From assembly GCA_033283165.1 (NCBI GenBank), contig JAWMQL010000006.1:248001-312000 (forward strand): DNA of 64,000 nt, given 5' to 3'. A model generated the notes under the pieces. That model ran no database searches and had not been told where the DNA came from. It worked only from the letters and a program-made list of their open reading frames with translations. Made by a program: the position numbers and the translations under genes. Positions within the stretch are counted from its first letter, which is position 1, and every line of letters starts with the position of its first letter. Positions 41,679 to 49,537 of the stretch are shown one piece after another. The stretch comes from JAWMQL01 sp033283165 (GTDB taxonomy: Bacteria > Pseudomonadota > Gammaproteobacteria > Pseudomonadales > Halieaceae).

Positions 41679-42443
41679 ATGAGGATCATCAGTTTCAGCG
41701 CTGACGGCATCCGGCGCGCTGCAGAAAAGGGCTTTTACGACTGGCTGAGTGAACAGGACGCCGATTTTGTCTGCATCCAGGACCTGCAGTGCTCTGAGTA
41801 TGACCTGCAGGAAGAGGTGTACTTCCCGAGCGCGTACAACGCTTACTTCCTCGATGACATCGACGGCAAGTCCAACGGCGTGGCGATTTACTGCAAGAAG
41901 CTGCCCAAGGCGATCATGACCGGGCTCGGTTTCGCCGATTTCGACATGGAGGGGCGCTATATCCAGGCGGACTACGAAAACCTCAGCGTGGGTTGCCTGT
42001 TGGCCCCCTCAGTGCAGGACGAGGACCCCGCGCAGCAGGAGCGCAAAAACGAATTCTATTCCCTGCTCTTCGCCCACCTGCAGAAAGTCCGCAACAAGCG
42101 GCGGGAATTCATCATCTGCGGCAACTGGCACCTGGTCCACACCCCGGCCGACGTGCAGGATACCGAGCGCAACTGCAATCACTCCGGCTTCCTGGCCGAG
42201 GAGCGACAGTGGATGGCCGAGCTGCTGGAATCCGGCTACGTGGACGCGTTCCGGGAGATCAACTCCGACCAGGACGAGTTCAGCTGGTGGCCTGACGGGG
42301 ACCGCGACAACAACGGCTGGCGCACCGACTTCCAGGTCATCTCCAAGGGCCTGAAATACGCGGTGGACTACGGCGCCATTTACAAGAGCCGCGAGTTTTC
42401 CACCCACGCCCCCATCATCATGGACTACGACATCGAGCTGTAG
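41679..42443 (+). CDS. crc: Crc-like catabolite repression protein (inactive ExoIII fold)
   Basis: 254 residues of the exonuclease III/endonuclease fold. Catalytic positions are changed: the LQE(T/K) glutamate is Asp in CIQDLQCSE, and the GDxN motif reads CGNWHLVH, losing both the Asp and the Asn; the last His survives in STHAPIIMDYD. The same losses mark Pseudomonas Crc, which acts with Hfq to repress translation of catabolic mRNAs. Other Crc-like stretches are GLGFADFDMEGRYIQADY and DEFSWWPDG. Location between pyrE and rph is the same as in Pseudomonas. AAGGGG precedes the ATG. An active nuclease is unlikely. Confidence 0.83.
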   Translation: MRIISFSADGIRRAAEKGFYDWLSEQDADFVCIQDLQCSEYDLQEEVYFPSAYNAYFLDDIDGKSNGVAIYCKKLPKAIMTGLGFADFDMEGRYIQADYENLSVGCLLAPSVQDEDPAQQERKNEFYSLLFAHLQKVRNKRREFIICGNWHLVHTPADVQDTERNCNHSGFLAEERQWMAELLESGYVDAFREINSDQDEFSWWPDGDRDNNGWRTDFQVISKGLKYAVDYGAIYKSREFSTHAPIIMDYDIEL

Positions 42444-42452
42444 CGCGGTGCC

Positions 42453-43172
42453 TCAGCCCGCCAGGGCGGTCTTCTGCAATTCGACCAGGCGCTGGATGCC
42501 GCTACTGGCCAGGTCCAGCATGTGGTCGAGTTCCTGGCGCCGGAAGGGCGCTCCCTCGGCGGTGCCCTGCACCTCGATGAAGCCACCGTCCTCGCCCATG
42601 ATCACGTTCATGTCGGTGTCCGCAGCGGCGTCCTCGGCATAGTCCAGGTCCAGTACCGGGGTGCCCTGGAAGACCCCGACTGAGACCGAGGCCACCATCT
42701 GCAACAGGGGATCCGTGGTGATCTGTTTTTCCCGCTGCAGGTGGTTGATCGCGTCCACCAGGGCCACGCAGGCCCCGGTGATTGCCGCCGTCCGGGTGCC
42801 ACCGTCTGCCTGGATCACATCGCAATCCACGGTCACGGTGTATTCACCCAGTTTCGACAGGTCCACCGCCGCGCGCAGCGAGCGCCCGATCAGGCGCTGG
42901 ATTTCCACGGTGCGGCCACCCTGCTTGCCCCGGCTGGCTTCCCGCCCCATGCGGGTGCCGGTGGAGCGCGGCAACATACCGTATTCGGCGGTAATCCAGC
43001 CGCGACCCTCACCGCGCATGAAGCGCGGCACCCCGGGTTCCACCGAGGCGGTGCAGATCACCCGGGTGCGGCCGAAGCTGACCAGCACCGAGCCCTCCGC
43101 GTGACAGGTGTAATGTCGGGTGATGCCGATATCCCTCAATTCATCGGGGGCGCGACCGCTGGGTCTTTGCAT
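42453..43172 (-). CDS. rph: ribonuclease PH
   Basis: Phosphorolytic 3'-5' exoribonuclease trimming tRNA 3' ends. 239 residues, standard. Signatures: RPSGRAPDELRDI at the start, GSVLVSFGRTRVICTASVE, GWITAEYGMLPRST, EIQRLIGRSLRAAVD and VDCDVIQADGGTRTAAITGA. The C-terminal part is intact, unlike the frameshifted copy of E. coli K-12. Divergent from yicC; convergent with the Crc gene, 10 bases apart. Confidence 0.97.
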   Translation of the reverse strand: MQRPSGRAPDELRDIGITRHYTCHAEGSVLVSFGRTRVICTASVEPGVPRFMRGEGRGWITAEYGMLPRSTGTRMGREASRGKQGGRTVEIQRLIGRSLRAAVDLSKLGEYTVTVDCDVIQADGGTRTAAITGACVALVDAINHLQREKQITTDPLLQMVASVSVGVFQGTPVLDLDYAEDAAADTDMNVIMGEDGGFIEVQGTAEGAPFRRQELDHMLDLASSGIQRLVELQKTALAG

Positions 43173-43301
43173 GGAGTGTCTCCGGGGCTGGAAAATGGGC
43201 GCCAGTATACGTCAGCGGGCGAGACCCTGCAGGACCCTGTGAGCCCCCGGGGCAAGCTGTTACACTTTCAGCCCTCGCAACAGCAAGCGGACCACGTCCC
43301 G

Positions 43302-44168
43302 ATGATTCACAGCATGACGGCTTTCGCCCGGGAAAGTATGACTACCGACCAGGGTGTGCTCACTATCGAGCTGCGCACCGTCAACCACCGCTACCTCGAC
43401 TGTTACTTCAAGCTGCCCGACGCGTTGCGCGCGGCGGAGCCGCGGTTCCGCGAACTGGCGGGCAAGGGCCTGGCCCGGGGCAAACTGGACTGCCTGCTGC
43501 GACTGCAGGCCCAGGGCGAGCAGGACAACTCCCTGGACATCAATCGCGAGCGCCTGGCGCAACTGCTGGCGGCGGCCCGCGAGGTGGCTGACCAGATCGA
43601 CGGCGCACCGCCCCTGGACCCGCTGGGCGTGCTGCAGTTTCCCGGCATCTGCAGTCCCCGTCCGGTCTCCGAGGAGCAATTGCTCAAGGACGCCGAGAGC
43701 GTGTTTTCCCGCGCCCTCAAGGGCCTGCGGGAAAACCGCCGGCGCGAGGGCGAGAAGCTGGCCGACCTGGTGCGCGAGCGGCTGCAGGGCCTGGAATCCG
43801 TGGTTGCCGCCACCCGCGAGATCATGCCGGACCTGCTGCAACAGCAGCGCGACAGAATCATCTCCCGGATCGAGGACCTGGCGGTGGAAACCGACCAGGC
43901 CCGGCTGGAGCAGGAGCTGGTCTACCTGGCCCAGAAAGCGGACGTGGATGAGGAGCTGGACCGACTGCAAACCCACGTGGAAGAGGTGCGGCGTACCCTG
44001 GACAAGGGCGGGCCCTGTGGCCGGCGCCTGGACTTCCTGATGCAGGAACTGAACCGCGAGGCCAACACGCTGTCCTCGAAGTCCATTTCGACCACCACCA
44101 CCCAGAGCTCGGTGGAGCTCAAGGTGCTGATCGAACAGATGCGCGAACAGATCCAGAATATCGAGTAA
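43302..44168 (+). CDS. yicC: YicC family endoribonuclease
   Basis: 288 residues from ATG 43302 (MIHSMTAFARES), matching the family length; the frame is open much further upstream but that part is antisense to rph. Marks: ELRTVNHRYLDCYFKLPDALR near residue 27, GKLDCLLRL, and the C-terminal DUF1732 part RRLDFLMQELNREANTLSSKS (near 250) ending VELKVLIEQMREQIQNIE. YicC-type proteins are RNA endonucleases linked to small-RNA decay. Two bases separate it from gmk. Confidence 0.94.
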   Translation: MIHSMTAFARESMTTDQGVLTIELRTVNHRYLDCYFKLPDALRAAEPRFRELAGKGLARGKLDCLLRLQAQGEQDNSLDINRERLAQLLAAAREVADQIDGAPPLDPLGVLQFPGICSPRPVSEEQLLKDAESVFSRALKGLRENRRREGEKLADLVRERLQGLESVVAATREIMPDLLQQQRDRIISRIEDLAVETDQARLEQELVYLAQKADVDEELDRLQTHVEEVRRTLDKGGPCGRRLDFLMQELNREANTLSSKSISTTTTQSSVELKVLIEQMREQIQNIE

Positions 44169-44170
44169 AC

Positions 44171-44788
44171 ATGAGCACTCCCGGCACCCTGTACAACGTG
44201 TCCGCGCCCTCCGGGGCCGGCAAGACCAGCCTGGTCAACGCCCTGGTGGAGCGCATGCCCGACCTGGACGTGTCCGTGTCCCACACCACCCGCGCCATGC
44301 GCCCCGGGGAGCAGGACGGGGTCAACTACCACTTCGTGGACGAGGGCGCTTTCAGCGCCATGCTGGCCGAGGGCGCATTCCTGGAGCATGCCCGCGTGTT
44401 CGGCAACCTGTACGGCACCTCCCAGGCAGCGGTCGAGCAACAGCTGGCCTCGGGTGTTGATGTGATACTCGAGATCGACTGGCAGGGGGCGCGCCAGGTC
44501 AAGCAGCTGATCCCCGCCAGTCGCTCCATATTCATCCTGCCGCCGTCCCGGACCACCCTGCAACAGCGCCTCAACGACCGCGGCCAGGACAGTGCCGAAG
44601 TGGTCGCAGGGCGCATGGCGGAGGCGGTGGAGGAAATGTCCCACTACGTGGAAGCGGACTACCTGGTGGTCAACGACGACTTCGACCTAGCCCTGGAGCA
44701 GCTGGCGGCGATCATCACCGCCAACCGCCTGGCGGTCGGCCCCCAGAGCCAGCGCCTGGCCCCGCTGCTGAGCGATCTGCTGGGCTGA
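44171..44788 (+). CDS. gmk: guanylate kinase
   Basis: Phosphorylates GMP to GDP. 205 residues. P-loop SAPSGAGKTSLVNAL near residue 10, then VSHTTRAMRPGEQDGVNYHFVD, LEHARVFGNLYGTS and LEIDWQGARQVKQL. It precedes rpoZ-spoT, the conserved gmk-rpoZ-spoT block that links GTP supply to (p)ppGpp. Confidence 0.97.
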   Translation: MSTPGTLYNVSAPSGAGKTSLVNALVERMPDLDVSVSHTTRAMRPGEQDGVNYHFVDEGAFSAMLAEGAFLEHARVFGNLYGTSQAAVEQQLASGVDVILEIDWQGARQVKQLIPASRSIFILPPSRTTLQQRLNDRGQDSAEVVAGRMAEAVEEMSHYVEADYLVVNDDFDLALEQLAAIITANRLAVGPQSQRLAPLLSDLLG

Positions 44789-44820
44789 ACCACCTCTTCC
44801 GTGAGACCCGGCCCTCGGGT

Positions 44821-44826
44821 TATAAT
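44821..44826 (+). promoter_or_regulatory. possible -10 element of an rpoZ promoter
   Basis: Perfect TATAAT 42 bases before the rpoZ ATG, in the 79-base gap after gmk. I see no good -35 at 16-18 bases (TCCGTG at best), so an activator or weak promoter is possible. Confidence 0.4.
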
Positions 44827-44867
44827 TGCCGGTTCTTTCGCTTTAACCACTATTGGACGAGAATTAC

Positions 44868-45143
44868 ATGGCACGTGTAACTGTAGAAGATTGTCTGGAC
44901 AATGTAGCCAACCGCTTTGAACTGGTCATGGTAGCCAGCAAGCGCGCCCGGCAAATGGCCACCGGCGGCAAGGATCCGCTGGTCCAGGAAGAGTCCGACA
45001 AGCCCACTGTCATCGCCCTGCGCGAAATCGCCGAAGGCCTGATCACCCCGGACATCCTGAGCCGGGAGGATGAACTGGACGCCCAGCAGGAACTGGCCGA
45101 TGTCATGGAGGCCAGCGAGCCCCTGTCCGGAGAACCGCTCTAG
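44868..45143 (+). CDS. rpoZ: RNA polymerase omega subunit
   Basis: 91 residues from ATG 44868 (MARVTVEDCLDNV), the family start; an in-frame ATG 15 bases earlier has no support. NRFELVMVASKRARQM and KPTVIALREIAEGLIT are the omega signatures; the N-terminal MAR is part of the ppGpp site 1 in E. coli. Acidic, variable tail. spoT follows after 32 bases. Confidence 0.96.
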   Translation: MARVTVEDCLDNVANRFELVMVASKRARQMATGGKDPLVQEESDKPTVIALREIAEGLITPDILSREDELDAQQELADVMEASEPLSGEPL

Positions 45144-45175
45144 CCAGTCCCGTCCGGGGCGAGCGCGAGGGCGCG

Positions 45176-47299
45176 GTGCAGGCCATGCAGACCATCGAAG
45201 CCCTCGACTCCACGCTGCGCTCCTATCTCAACCCGGAGCAGACCAACCACGTTAGGCGCGCCTATTACTTCGCCGAACAGGCCCACTACGGGCAGATGCG
45301 GCGCAGTGGCGAGCCCTATGTCACCCACCCGCTGGCGGTGGCCGGCATTCTTGCCGACATGCACATGGACCACCAGAGCCTGATAGCGGCCATGTTGCAC
45401 GACGTGATCGAGGACACCGGCATTCCCAAGGAAGCCATCGGCACGCAGTTCGGTCCCAGCGTGGCGGAACTGGTCGACGGGGTCTCCAAGCTGACCCAGA
45501 TCGAGTTCGAGTCCCTGGAAGAGAAACAGGCCGAGAACTTCCAGAAAATGGCCCTGGCGATGGCCCGGGATATCCGGGTGATCCTGGTAAAGCTGGCCGA
45601 CCGACTGCACAACATGCGCACCCTGGGTGTCCTGAAGCCGGAGAAGGCGCGGCGCATCGCCCGGGAAACACTGGAAATCTACGCGCCCATCGCCATGCGC
45701 CTGGGCATGAACAACGTGCGCATCGAGTACGAGGACCTGGGCTTCAGTGCGCTTTATCCGATGCGGGCCGAGCGCATCCGGGCCGCGATGCGCAACGCCC
45801 GCGGCAACCGCAAGGAACTGGTCGAGAAAATCCGCAGCCAGATCGAGAGCACCCTGGAACAGGAGGGCCACGACGTCGAGGTGGTGGGCCGCGAAAAACA
45901 CCTGTACAGCATCTACAAGAAGATGAAGTCCAAGCGGAAGTCGTTTGCCGAGATCATGGACATCTACGCCTTCCGCATCATCGTCGACTCGGTGGACACC
46001 TGTTACCGGGTGCTCGGCTGCATCCACAGCCTGTACAAGCCGGTGCCCGGGGAGTTCAAGGACTACATAGCCATTCCCAAGGCCAACGGCTACCAGTCGC
46101 TGCACACCGTCCTGATGGGCATGCACGGGGTACCGATAGAGATCCAGATCCGCACCCGGGAGATGGAGGAAATGGCCAACAACGGCATTGCCGCCCACTG
46201 GCTGTACAAGAGCGACGGCCAGAGCGCCAGCGGCAGCCACGCCCGGGCGAGGGAGTGGGTACAGGGCTTGCTGGAGATGCAGCAGCGGGCCGGCAATTCG
46301 CTGGAATTCATCGAAAGCGTCAAGATCGACCTGTTCCCGGACGAGATTTACGTGTTCACGCCCAAGGGCCGCATCCTGGAGTTGCCCCGGGGGGCGACGC
46401 CGGTGGATTTCGCCTACGCGGTCCATACCGACGTTGGTAACAGCTGTGTCGCCTGCCGCATCAATCGCCGCCTGGCGCCGCTGTCAGAACCGCTGCAGAG
46501 TGGCCAGACCGTAGAGATTCTCACCGCCCCCGGCTCGCGGCCCAACCCCTCCTGGTACAACTACGCGGTCACCGCGAAAGCGCGAACCAATATCCGCCAC
46601 TACCTCAAGCACCAGACCCGGGACGACTCGGTGACCCTGGGCCGGCGCCTGCTGGACAAATCCCTGGCCGCGTTCGAGACACGACTGAACGACCTGCCCC
46701 GGGACGCCCTCAACGACTACCTCGAGCGGCACCATTACAAACGGCTGGAGGACCTGCTGGAGGAGATCGCGCGGGGCAATCGACTGCCACTCATCACGGC
46801 CCAGCAACTGCTGGGCGAGGTCGGCGGCGAACGCCCCAACCACGGCAGCGAACCGCAGCCCGTCGCCATCCGCGGTACCGAAGGTTTCATGGTCAGCTAT
46901 GGCAAGTGCTGTCACCCGATTCCCGGCGACCCGATCGAGGGTTACCTGAGCTCGGAGAAAGGCGTGGTCGTGCACCGGGAGCGCTGCCGCAACCTGCGCG
47001 ATATGCGCGACAACGAGGAGCGCCTGGTGGCCCTGCGCTGGGATGAGCAGGTGGAAGGCGAATACCTGGTCCACCTGCGTATCGAGGTCCAGAACCGGCG
47101 CGGCATGATCGCGGTCATCGCCACGCGAATCAACAGCATGGGCGTGAACATCGAGAAGATTTCCACCGAGGACAAGGACTACCAGTTCACCTACGTCGAC
47201 CTGGAGCTGATGGTCCAGAACCGGGTACACCTCGCCCGTATCATGAAACGCCTGCGTACCGTCAACTCCGTGTTGCGCGTGAACCGGGTCAGGAACTAG
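45176..47299 (+). CDS. spoT: (p)ppGpp synthetase/hydrolase SpoT
   Basis: Bifunctional stringent-response enzyme. 707 residues from GTG 45176; ATG at 45185 is an equally good start. HD hydrolase: YVTHPLAVAGILADM, AAMLHDVIEDTG and DRLHNMRTL. RelA/SpoT synthetase: KKMKSKRKSF, AFRIIVDSVDTCYRVLG, EFKDYIAIPKANGYQSLHT. TGS: DEIYVFTPKGRILELPRGATPVDFAYAVH. C-terminal helical/zinc-finger-like part has GKCCHPIPGDPI, and an ACT domain ends the protein. Key HD residues are intact, so hydrolase activity is expected. Confidence 0.96.
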   Translation: MQAMQTIEALDSTLRSYLNPEQTNHVRRAYYFAEQAHYGQMRRSGEPYVTHPLAVAGILADMHMDHQSLIAAMLHDVIEDTGIPKEAIGTQFGPSVAELVDGVSKLTQIEFESLEEKQAENFQKMALAMARDIRVILVKLADRLHNMRTLGVLKPEKARRIARETLEIYAPIAMRLGMNNVRIEYEDLGFSALYPMRAERIRAAMRNARGNRKELVEKIRSQIESTLEQEGHDVEVVGREKHLYSIYKKMKSKRKSFAEIMDIYAFRIIVDSVDTCYRVLGCIHSLYKPVPGEFKDYIAIPKANGYQSLHTVLMGMHGVPIEIQIRTREMEEMANNGIAAHWLYKSDGQSASGSHARAREWVQGLLEMQQRAGNSLEFIESVKIDLFPDEIYVFTPKGRILELPRGATPVDFAYAVHTDVGNSCVACRINRRLAPLSEPLQSGQTVEILTAPGSRPNPSWYNYAVTAKARTNIRHYLKHQTRDDSVTLGRRLLDKSLAAFETRLNDLPRDALNDYLERHHYKRLEDLLEEIARGNRLPLITAQQLLGEVGGERPNHGSEPQPVAIRGTEGFMVSYGKCCHPIPGDPIEGYLSSEKGVVVHRERCRNLRDMRDNEERLVALRWDEQVEGEYLVHLRIEVQNRRGMIAVIATRINSMGVNIEKISTEDKDYQFTYVDLELMVQNRVHLARIMKRLRTVNSVLRVNRVRN

Positions 47300-47347
47300 A
47301 CCAGAGCGGGCTGCGACACCTGCCCTGTCACCCACGAGGAAAGCACT

Positions 47348-47731
47348 ATGAGCAATCGCGCTGTCATTACCACCGGCGACGCCCCGGAAGCCATCGGACC
47401 CTACTCCCAGGCCATCAAGGTCGGGAACACCGTGTGGCTGTCGGGCCAGATTCCCCTGGTGCCCGGCAGTATGGAGCTCGTCACCGGCGACATCAGCGCC
47501 CAGGCCACCCAGGTTTTCAAGAACCTGGCGGCGGTCGCCTCCGCCGCTGGCGGCAACCTCAACAAGGCGGTAAAAATCAATATCTCCCTCACCGACCTGA
47601 ATGACTTCGGCGCGGTCAACGAGGTGATGGCCTCCTTCCTGGACGAGCCCTACCCCGCCCGTGCCTGCGTGCAGGTAGCCGCCCTGCCCAGGGGCGTGGA
47701 CATCGAGGTGGAAGCTATCCTCTCGATCTAG
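47348..47731 (+). CDS. ridA: RidA family enamine/imine deaminase
   Basis: Hydrolyses reactive 2-aminoacrylate-type imines made by PLP enzymes. 127 residues, standard. IGPYSQAIKVGNTVWLSGQIPL at residues 18-39 and the ligand Arg in PARACVQVAALPRGVDIEVEAI. GAGGAAAG precedes the ATG. It follows spoT as in many gammaproteobacteria. Its 3' end overlaps the epimerase gene on the opposite strand by 17 bases. Confidence 0.96.
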   Translation: MSNRAVITTGDAPEAIGPYSQAIKVGNTVWLSGQIPLVPGSMELVTGDISAQATQVFKNLAAVASAAGGNLNKAVKINISLTDLNDFGAVNEVMASFLDEPYPARACVQVAALPRGVDIEVEAILSI

Positions 47732-48569
47732 CCGCCAGCACGGCCCGGTATCCGGACCGGTAGTCCGGGTAGCGCAGGGTGTAGCCACTGGCATGCAGCC
47801 GCGCGTTCCGGCAGCGCTTGTGCGCCGCCTCGGGGCCGGTATCGGGCCAGTGGGCCTCGACCCCGAGCTCAGCACACAGCCAGCGCTCCACCTCATGGCG
47901 CGGCGCGGGGCAGTCGTCAACCGCCGTATAACAGGACTCCAGGGTGTCTCCCGCCGCGGCCAGCCGCACCAGGTGCGCGAGAAATCCCGCGCAGTCCTCA
48001 CGGTGAATGCGGTTGCTGTAAAGTACCGGCCGCGGGGCGCAGACCTCGCCGCTGGCCAGGCGGCTCAGCAGGCGACCCGCCGGGTTGCCGTAAATGCCGC
48101 CGCAGCGCACGGCACTGCCGGCCAGCCCGGACCCGGCCAACAGGCGCTCGGCGTCGATCAGGGCCCGGGCCCGAGGCTCGTCCTCCGCCAGGGGGCTGTC
48201 CTCGTCCACCCAACCACCGTCGCGCTCGGCGTACACCCGGGTGCTCGACACCAGCAGCACGAGCCGCGGGCGACAGTTGCCCAGCCCCTGCAGCAGGTTT
48301 TCGACCGCCCCGACGTAACCCAGCCGATAGCCTGCCTCGCTGTAGTCCGCCGGCAGTGGCGTGGCCACCACGAAGTCCGGCGCGAGCGCCTCCAGGCAGT
48401 CCAGGCCACCGCGGCGGGTATAATCACCCACCTGCGCCCACATGAACCCGGGCAGGCCTCCCGTGTTCCGGCGCAGGCCCAGGGTGGCCATACCCGCGGC
48501 ATCCAGCAGTGCGGCCGTACGCAGGCCGATATCGCCACAACCCAAAAAGAGCACCGATTTACGCTTCAT
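47715..48569 (-). CDS. NAD-dependent epimerase/dehydratase family (YeeZ-like)
   Basis: 284 residues from ATG 48569, with GGAAAA 5 bases ahead; an in-frame GTG at 48584 is possible. Extended SDR fold: N-terminal VLFLGCGDIGLRTA (GxGxxG), LVLLVSSTRVYAERDGGW near residue 110 with the S-Y region altered (no clear YxxxK), RCGGIYGNP, and SNRIHREDCAGFLAHL. YeeZ-like proteins are usually called sugar-nucleotide epimerases without biochemical proof. Divergent from oxyR, 56 bases between starts. Confidence 0.85.
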   Translation of the reverse strand: MKRKSVLFLGCGDIGLRTAALLDAAGMATLGLRRNTGGLPGFMWAQVGDYTRRGGLDCLEALAPDFVVATPLPADYSEAGYRLGYVGAVENLLQGLGNCRPRLVLLVSSTRVYAERDGGWVDEDSPLAEDEPRARALIDAERLLAGSGLAGSAVRCGGIYGNPAGRLLSRLASGEVCAPRPVLYSNRIHREDCAGFLAHLVRLAAAGDTLESCYTAVDDCPAPRHEVERWLCAELGVEAHWPDTGPEAAHKRCRNARLHASGYTLRYPDYRSGYRAVLAARSRG

Positions 48570-48625
48570 TAAGTTTTCCGACACTGGTTACACTAGCGGG
48601 TAAGATTGACAGGAAACCGTATCCC

Positions 48626-49528
48626 ATGACCTTAACAGAATTGCGCTACGTGGTGGCACTGTCCGAGACAGGCCATTTCCGCAAGGCCGCCGAGCAATGC
48701 AATGTCAGCCAGCCCACCCTCAGCGTGGCGGTGAAGAAGCTGGAGGAAGAGCTGGGGATCACCCTGTTCGAGCGCTCCCGCCATCGGGTGGCGGCCACGC
48801 CCACGGGCGAGCGCATCGTGAACCAGGCGCGCACCGTGCTGCGGGAGACCAACAACCTGCTGCAGCTGGCGGAGCAGGGCAAGGACCCCCTGGGCAGCAT
48901 GCTGTCCGTGGGCGCGATCTTCACCGTGGGGCCCTACCTGTTCCCGCGCCTGGTGGCCCGCCTGCAGGACAGCGCCCCCGACATGCCCCTGTACATCGAG
49001 GAGGGCTATACCGCCACTCTGCGCGGCAAGCTCAGCGCAGGCGATCTGGACGCGGTATTTGTCGCCCTGCCCTTTACCGAACCCGAGGTGGTGACCCGGT
49101 CGCTCTACGACGAACCCTTCGTGGTCCTGCTCCGCGGCGACCACCCACTGGCGGAACAGGAGAGTATCGCAACCGGGCAACTGGCCAATGAACAGGTCCT
49201 GCTGATGGGTGAGGGGCACTGTTTCCGCGACCAGGTCCTGGAGGCCTGTCCGGGACTGCAACAGACCCTGCAACATCACCAGGGTCGCGGCCGGACCGTG
49301 CTGGAGGGCAGCTCGCTGGAGACGCTGAAGCACATGGTGGCCAGCGGGCTGGGCATTACGGTACTGCCGGAATCCGCCACCACACCGGACCCCGAGGAAG
49401 GCAACCGCCGCGGCCTCGTGGTCCGGCCCTTCTCCGGCTCGCCGCCCACCCGCACGATCGCGCTGGCCTGGCGCGTATCCTATCCCCGCCTCCAGGCCAT
49501 CGACCTGCTTTGTGACGCAGCCCGGTAA
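48626..49528 (+). CDS. oxyR: hydrogen-peroxide regulator OxyR
   Basis: LysR-type activator oxidised by peroxide. 300 residues from ATG 48626 (MTLTELRYVVAL), AGGAAA 10 bases ahead. N-terminal HTH: FRKAAEQCNVSQPTLSVAVKKLEEELGITLFER. The redox pair is present: MGEGHCFRDQVLEACPG near residues 199-208, matching Cys199 and Cys208 of E. coli OxyR. recG follows by 9 bases, the conserved oxyR-recG pair. Confidence 0.95.
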   Translation: MTLTELRYVVALSETGHFRKAAEQCNVSQPTLSVAVKKLEEELGITLFERSRHRVAATPTGERIVNQARTVLRETNNLLQLAEQGKDPLGSMLSVGAIFTVGPYLFPRLVARLQDSAPDMPLYIEEGYTATLRGKLSAGDLDAVFVALPFTEPEVVTRSLYDEPFVVLLRGDHPLAEQESIATGQLANEQVLLMGEGHCFRDQVLEACPGLQQTLQHHQGRGRTVLEGSSLETLKHMVASGLGITVLPESATTPDPEEGNRRGLVVRPFSGSPPTRTIALAWRVSYPRLQAIDLLCDAAR

Positions 49529-49537
49529 GTCACCCCG

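Noticed and set aside
42741..43301. N-terminal extension of YicC
   Set aside because: This open frame is antisense to rph; ATG 43302 matches the family start MI(H/R)SMT.
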